Assembly: GCA_903632075.3 (NCBI GenBank) | Contig: CAHIKZ030000060.1 | Coordinates: 1,372,501-1,436,500, forward strand | From: Acanthosepion pharaonis | Taxonomy: Eukaryota > Mollusca > Cephalopoda > Sepiida > Sepiidae | Direction: 5' to 3' | Length of the DNA: 64,000 bases | In this document: positions 58,031 through 64,000 of the stretch, one piece after another | Numbering within the stretch: position 1 is the first letter of the stretch | How the letters are laid out: each line of letters opens with the position of its first letter | Made by a program: the position numbers and the translations under genes | The notes under the pieces: model-generated | What the model saw: only the letters and a program-made list of their open reading frames with translations | The model's database searches: none | What the model was told of the DNA's origin: nothing

Positions 58031-59194
58031 TCTTTTCTTGTCTCTGCCAAGGGTTGAACTGTGGGAGAAGAAATTCTCACAAGAGAAAAGATTTTTTTTT
58101 GTAATTTAAAAATTGGAGATTTTGCATAATATTATCAGTGTGAATGAGTTATATCTAATTTATTCATTTGAAAATAGAAAAAAATATCTTTTTAAAAGAA
58201 AATATTTATTTTTTTTCTCCAGAGGAAAAAATTGATACATTATTTTAATCAATTCACCCCGAGCAAGATGATAATGCCACAAAGACGCAAGAGGCTACTG
58301 GAAATGAAAAAGAAGCAAAAGACTTTAGAAAGAACAGCACACACAATCCTGAACAGGAAACAAGGGATAAACTTCTACTCCTGTTAAAAAAAACAAAAAC
58401 AGGGAGGAGTTTGAACTGGACAATAGACAAACCTATCTACTCCTATTGTCCTGTATTCTGAGGTTAGGAGAAAAACTTTTTCTCAAAAAATATTAACATT
58501 AAAAATGGTAACATATTTTTTACAAAATATTTTTAAAACTTTAAATGCCAATAGTGGCCGACACATAACTCTGTACTAAGTTTGGGTTGGTAGTTAATGT
58601 GTTAAACGTTATTCCATCTTATTGAAAATTTTTACATTACGAATATTATTATTATTATTATTATGGAATATTTTCATTTCTCTTATTTGTTTTTATACAA
58701 TTTTTAGCATCTGTCTTCTGTTCATTTTAGTTTTAAAACCATTGATAAAAATTGCTATTTTTTCCTCTTTTATTAGTGGGCCTTATTGTACCATTCCTTT
58801 TCAGTCATTATTGAATCATCATTTTTCATTTCATATTTTTTGGTGTTGTTGTTGTTGGTCGAATGAAGAATATGCACGGAAAGGAAATGGAACTTCAAAA
58901 TGTCACGGGAAGCATGATAACCAGTCAGGTTAAGATACAGAATGCGAAACAATATTCAAGTGAAATTGGAGAAGAAAAGAAAGAGAAGAAGAAAACAAAA
59001 ACAAAAAACAAATGGAAAATTAAAGTTAACTTTAGGAAGGATGGAGAAAATAATTGTAAAAGTAGGACAGGAATTGCCTTTTCCATAAATGTTCCAATTT
59101 TTTTTTTTAACTTTCAGAATATTCCGCTTTTTCAATAGAGTGAAAATGCTCAAATTAAGAAAGAGACTATTTTTCAATGAATTACATACACACA
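58031..59194. other. unannotated region
   Basis: AT-rich; A/G-rich from 58960 to 59050. No gene recognised. Confidence 0.5.
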
Positions 59195-59197
59195 CAC

Positions 59198-59241
<44 letters not shown>

Positions 59242-59276
59242 ATATGTATGTGTGTGTGTGTTTGTGTGTGTGTGCT
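59195..59276. repeat. (TA)n / (TG)n microsatellite
   Basis: TA run 59203-59237 followed by TG-rich sequence to 59273. Confidence 0.95.
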
Positions 59277-59329
59277 ATTTATTGAATAGATTGTGAAAGT
59301 AGCTAGAAAAAGGAGAGATTCATCTTTTT

Positions 59330-59447
59330 AAAGAAGAAGAAAAAGGAGTAGGACGAAGTGAATGATTGCAATGGAGGTGGAGGAAGAAGAAGGAGAAGTG
59401 GGAGGAGGATGAACTGGTGGTGGTGGTAGGGGTGAAGAAGAAGAAGA

Positions 59448-59482
<35 letters not shown>

Positions 59483-59891
59483 CTAAATGCTGCTAGTTGG
59501 GGTGAAGGTGGTGATAAAAAAGAAGAAGAAGGATGATGATGATTGTAAGCATCTAAATGCTGGTAGTGGTGATGTTGAAGGAAGGAGAATGATGATGGTG
59601 GTGGCAGTGCAGAAGGAGAAGAAGAAGAAAAAGAAGAACAAGAAGAAGAAGAAGAAGAAGAAAAAGAAGGAGAAGAAGGATGATGACGATGACAATGATT
59701 GTGAGGACCTAAATGCTGGTGATATCGAAGGAAGGTGGATGATGGTGGTGGTGTGGTGGTGGTGCTGAAGAAGAAGAAGAAGAAAGATGATGATGATGAG
59801 GATGATGATGATGATTGTAAGCATCTAAATGCTGGTAGTGGTGAGGTTGAAGGAAGAAAGAGGATGATGGTGGTGCCGAAGAAGAAGAAGA

Positions 59892-59929
<38 letters not shown>

Positions 59930-60015
59930 CGTGAGAATCTAACTGCTGGCGGTGGTGATGTTCAATGAAGGAGGAGGATGGTGGTGGTAGTGGTGCAGAA
60001 GAAGAAGAAGAAGAA

Positions 60016-60049
<34 letters not shown>

Positions 60050-60430
60050 GTGATTGTGAGGATCTATATGGTGGTGGTGGTGGTGCTGAAGGAAGGAGGA
60101 GGATGGTGGTGTTAGTGGTGAAAGTAAAGGAGAGTCCAACAGAATATTGGAATTTGGAAAGAAGCAAGTTAAAAACAAGGAAGAACAGATGAAGGAATGG
60201 AAAGAGAATGAGTAATCATGTTGAGGATCTAAATGCTGGTGGAGGTGGTGGCGGCGAAGAAGAAGAAGGAGGAGGAGGGGGGAGAAAGATGATGATGATG
60301 GTGATGATGATGATGTAAATGCTGGTGGTGGTTACAAAGAAAAAGAAAAAAGAAGGATGATGATGATAATGATGATGGTGATGATGACGACGAAGGCGAG
60401 TCCAACGGAGAAAAGATTTGAAAGAAAGGA
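59330..60430 (+). repeat. GAA/GAT/GGT compound minisatellite
   Basis: Seven or so units of about 110-130 bp, each made of (GAA)n, (GAT)n, a short unique core (AGGATCTAAATGCTGGTGGT or similar) and (GGT)n. Cores sit near 59483, 59550, 59707, 59825, 59938, 60062 and 60228. The plus strand is almost free of C. Frames of 75-150 codons encode Asp/Glu/Lys or His/Ser/Pro runs and are not supported as genes. Confidence 0.93.
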
Positions 60431-60734
60431 AAGAAAGAAAAAAAAAAAAATACTAAAGAATGGTAAAAAAAACCTTGAAAATAGTTAATGAAGATAAAGA
60501 AAAAAAAATAACAAGAAAAGGTTAAAGGTCAAGATGTGGATTGAAAAAATAATGCAAGAAGAAAAGAATGAAAGGGTTAAAATACGAAAAAGAAAGAAAA
60601 AATTGTTTCGAAAGACGCAAAGAGAACGTTCATGATATAGAAAATAAAATATTTCATTCTTAAAATAATTTGGTTTACAATTACTGCATGCTTTTAAGAC
60701 ATGAATAAAAAAAATAATGGTGAAAAATGGTCTG
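60431..60734. other. A/G-rich continuation
   Basis: Purine-rich, no repeat unit or gene recognised. Confidence 0.5.
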
Positions 60735-61140
60735 TCCTTTTGAGTTACAGGAAGAAATATAGGTAAAGAAAGCAAGAAGAAAGGACTAAACATCAAAAAT
60801 AAAAGAATATAGTCATTAACAATAGGGACAGTCTAATATGTTAGCTACAAATTGGAGATGTCAACTCAAATCAAGTACCGAAATTCTAATTTCTGGGAAG
60901 TGTTTTAACAGGCAAACAGAAAATGTGACACTGAAATCCGAAGTAATATTGGAATCTGGGAAGAAGCATTCCAAAAGTTTAAACAAAGTATGAAGAATTA
61001 GGAAAAAAACTATGAGAAACAAAGTAAACTATCTTCTATGTGGTAGTGAATGCTGGATAATCTCATGAATGAAAAGAAGAAAGTTGTTCTTCTTATCTAC
61101 ATACCACGTATCAAATTTGCCATGCTTTCATTCCTTAGAG
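60735..61140 (+). pseudogene. non-LTR retrotransposon ORF2 relic, degraded
   Basis: Sixth locus of the LINE family. KKKGLNIKNKR (60777-60810), YKLEMSTQIKYRN, then TEIRSNIGIWEEAFQKF (60935-60985) and ECWII-like text (61050). Very decayed. Confidence 0.65.
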
Positions 61141-61529
61141 GTTTCTCCATCTTTACAAAAGGACAAATAAAACAAAACAAAAAAAAATGAAAGAATGGAA
61201 TATGAATCAAATGAATTTAATTTCAAAGAATCCTTCTTTTCTATGGTTGAATTTTGTCATCTTAGTTCTGACAAATTCCATTTACTTCTGATTTTTTCCT
61301 TTTCCTAAACTTGATCACTTATTTTCACTTCTGAGCTTAATTTTTCCAAATATGTTCTTTATTTTTTACAAATTCTATTTTCTTAGTTCTGTTTTCTTTC
61401 TTTCCCTAAACTTGATTTTTTGAGTTCCTATGCGAACTTTTCTTTTTGTTTCTTAGAATAGTTAACGTAACACATTTTCCGTTTGTAATCTATCTTTTTA
61501 ACTGTGGCAAGTTATTTGTATATCATGTA
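61141..61529. other. unannotated region
   Basis: T-rich; TTTTCCTAAACTTGA-like words recur near 61297 and 61393. No gene. Confidence 0.45.
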
Positions 61530-61940
61530 CTAGCAGCATGGCCCGTGCTTGATTAAAAAATCGTACAACTCATACAGCAATCGCTATCACATGACTTAAA
61601 ATATTTTTGCCCTTCCTTGCCTTTAAAGGAGTGCCCTTTGCCGTGCTGATGTTGCTACATGCCTTACAATCGCTGGCGTTGCCATTGGCAGCCCAAGAGC
61701 GATTCATAAGTGGCTTGCGTGTAGGGGTCCCATGCGACATATCAGCACCCAAAACCACTAACCACTTGACGAGGAACAGGAAGAACATTAACAGATGGTT
61801 GATGATCCTGTTATCACCGCCAATTTTGATCACGGACCGGATGAAGGTAACTCCCTTCTCGGTGTTAACCACAAATGAGGAAGAACCACCAAATAATCAC
61901 CCAAAATTACCACTGACACAAAACCAAACTAGTTAGTCTA
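61530..61940 (-). mobile_element. Helitron family 2, 3' end with an extra coding-like segment
   Basis: Minus-strand 3' terminus: CACGGGCCATGCTG then CTAG (61530-61533), with the T on the minus strand at 61529. The next 150 bp match the 3' part of the 7.8-kb element (CTTAAAATATTTTTGCCCTT). From about 61675 to 61930 lies a segment absent from the other two copies, richer in G+C, with a minus-strand frame reading VTFIRSVIKIGGDNRIINHL and LVKWLVVLGADMSHGTPTRK. I do not recognise the protein. No 5' end was found. Confidence 0.5.
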
Positions 61941-62094
61941 TTCGTAACTGTCGTGTTCCAAAACATTTTCAGGATGATATGCTGTCCTAACACTTCAAGT
62001 CACGGTTCTTTACTTCACAAAAAAAAAAAAAAAAATAAATAAAATAAAATAAATAAAAACAATTACGCCAATTTGGCAATTGTTTAGTTAGTTA

Positions 62095-62689
62095 CTAACA
62101 GCATGGCCCGGCGTTGCCCTTGCTTGATTCAAAAATCGTACGAGCAATGCTATTACTTGACTTAAAATATTTTTTGCCCTTCCTTGCCTTTAAAGGAGTG
62201 CCTTTTTCCGTTCTGATGTTTCTTGACTTCTTGCCAAACTGCGAATTTTTTCTAAGCTCTATACTAAACATTGAATCTGTTACGAAAAAGAACTAAACAA
62301 AAATGAACACAAAACGATCAGCTTTAAAAAGACTCGTAACTGGAAAAACCGAATGAAAAAAAATTTTAACAACAAATAAAATATTTTTGCGGAATCAGAA
62401 TCAACGTTGAGTTTGCAAGCGAATGAGCCAATTAGAGTAAAGGGATTTAAAGTGACCCTATTCTTTTGGCATGCTTGCTAGTTAACATTGATGTTTCTCA
62501 CGCTGCCAATAGAATCTTCCTGCCTATTTGGCAGCCAGCTATAGGCTCTCACTCTGGCCAGTAGAAAATGACCGCAAACTTCTGAAAACTGCCGTAGAAC
62601 TGCATGAACAAATCGATTTTTTGGGAAATGCAAAAGTCTCTGGAGCATATGTACATTTCTGAAAAACGTCGAAAATTGAATGCGTTCGT

Positions 62690-62759
<70 letters not shown>

Positions 62760-62762
62760 CCT
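62095..62762 (-). mobile_element. Helitron family 2, minus-strand copy
   Basis: The 3' end on the minus strand reads AAGGGCAACGCCGGGCC then ATGCTG and TTAG (62095-62098), one change from CTAG. The interior matches 7.8-8.6 kb in reverse, including the GGCAGCCAGCTATAGGCTC block (62531-62549). The 5' part ends in a (CA)n tract (62692-62758) and ATCCTG, mirroring CAGGATG(TG)n at 7831. Confidence 0.7.
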
Positions 62763-62769
62763 GAAAAAT

Positions 62770-64000
62770 ATAAAATAATGTTCATAAACAAAATGGAAAA
62801 ACGAAAACGAACATCGTTAGTGCTTGTTAACAGAAAACTTTTTAAGCCTATAATTCTCTCTACTCTGACAAAACTACTCGTAAACCATTTTGGATAAAAC
62901 CGATTTTTTAAATGAAAAAAACAAGAAAAAATTAGAAAATTTACATTATAAGGCGTGGCATATTTTTTTAAGTACATGGATATTTCAACAGAAACAAACA
63001 AACCACAAAAAAAAAAGAAGATAAGAAAATCGCCACCATAGCTTCCGAACTTTGTGCAAATTAAGCTTACATAAGGAGTAATTTTGATGTTGAAAATATT
63101 GTCCTAAATCTGAAAATCTAATTCGCAGAGGTCAGTTGGATTGGGATTTAAAACTGGTAATTCAGATGGATTTCATTTGAATTTGAAATCGATTTTAAGG
63201 ACGAGATTTGAATATGATTGGAGTATTTCTAATTGAAACTAATCCCTTTGTAAAAGTAGGGAAACATTTGTTCATGACTAATTTTTTGTTGCTTAAAATA
63301 AATGTTTTATCAGAACATATTTATTCATATTTGAAGAAGAAAAACAATTCATAATGGTAATTGGGAGAAAAAGCAACAGTCCGCAATTCAGTTATCAAAT
63401 GAGTGCCTTTCAAATTTGACATTTGTAAATAAGGGAATGGCCATTGCATAAAATACTAATAATTTTTTGACAAATTTTGATTCCAGTTCAATATTAAACG
63501 TGAAAATTATTTCTTTGACGAGTTTTTGTTCAGAAGAACCAATAAGCAGATATCCGAAAATTCCTATGAATTTTTCTGATTGAAAATGATAAATTTTCCA
63601 TAAATTAAAAATTTAGATAAAAGTAACTATCCATAAATTTCAAAATAAAAAGAAAAGCGTATTTGACACAAGATTCATAGAAAATATGTATTATTGTCTG
63701 TTCTATAAAAGTCATAATAAAATGATAAAAAAATTCCATTAATTTTGACAAATGACAATTGAAACAAAATAGTCTAGATGTATAATTATTATAAATTTTC
63801 TATTATTTTCTGTTCAGTCATCTAAATAAACTGTTATAGAAATTTTGTTATTTTCTTCATCAAACTGTTGTTATTCTTTTTCTTTTTTTACCAAAATAAA
63901 TTGTAAAATAATAAAATATAATAATAATAATATAATATAATAATAATAAAATAAATTGGGTCCAAATAAAATGTATAATTATTTTGACATCAGTCTTTAA
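62770..64000. other. unannotated AT-rich region
   Basis: No gene, RNA or mobile element recognised; ends in short ATA-rich repeats (63905-63955). Confidence 0.5.

Noticed and set aside
59483..60192. Acidic and His/Ser/Pro-rich frames up to 152 codons
   Set aside because: Products of GAA/GAT/GGT repeats read on both strands; no non-repeat domain.

Overview
The window looks like AT-rich, repeat-dominated animal DNA, most likely from a coleoid cephalopod (octopus-type). This is inferred from the mix of contents: decayed non-LTR retrotransposons, tRNA-derived SINEs, Helitrons with a CTAG 3' end, mariner/Tc1 and Penelope-like remnants, long (TA)n, (CTAT)n and (AC)n tracts, and satellite DNA. I found no convincing host protein-coding gene, no rRNA and no intact cellular tRNA. 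Almost every open frame is a transposon relic or a translated simple repeat.

Layout. 0-3 kb: a mariner fragment and a minus-strand LINE interrupted by a head-to-head inverted element with a 12-bp target duplication. 3-5.4 kb: a long polypyrimidine tract. 5.8-20.4 kb: SINEs, Helitrons (one inverted pair, one nested in a Penelope-like element), Penelope-like GIY-YIG remnants, a mariner-type remnant and a candidate LTR-type promoter. 20.6-26.3 kb: GATA repeats and two plus-strand LINE copies, then another head-to-head inverted pair. 27.6-28.5 kb: an 884-bp mariner/Tc1 element with both TIRs, TA duplications and an internally deleted transposase. 28.5-38.4 kb: LINE fragments, short tandem arrays and unannotated AT-rich DNA. 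38.6-46.7 kb: an 8-kb satellite of about 121-bp monomers, flanked by related sequence on both sides. 47.4-51.4 kb: CTAT repeats, a 110-bp array made from LINE sequence, and a 105-110-bp array broken by a second head-to-head element carrying Penelope-like coding sequence. 51.5-53.6 kb: a deleted Tc1 element inside a locally duplicated segment whose second copy keeps the empty site. 54-56.8 kb: a Jockey-like LINE with endonuclease and reverse transcriptase remnants. 59.3-60.6 kb: a purine-rich GAA/GAT/GGT compound minisatellite. 61.5-62.8 kb: a second Helitron family.

Nothing here works together as an operon or pathway; the relations are between mobile elements and their insertion sites. The most interesting themes are: (1) small Pol III-type elements that occur as head-to-head inverted pairs, at least two of which were inserted as single units; (2) hammerhead-like CTGANGA...GAAA motifs in or beside Penelope-like elements; (3) repeated tandem amplification of different segments of one LINE family; (4) local trimeric higher-order structure in the satellite; (5) nested insertions whose pre-insertion sites can be read.
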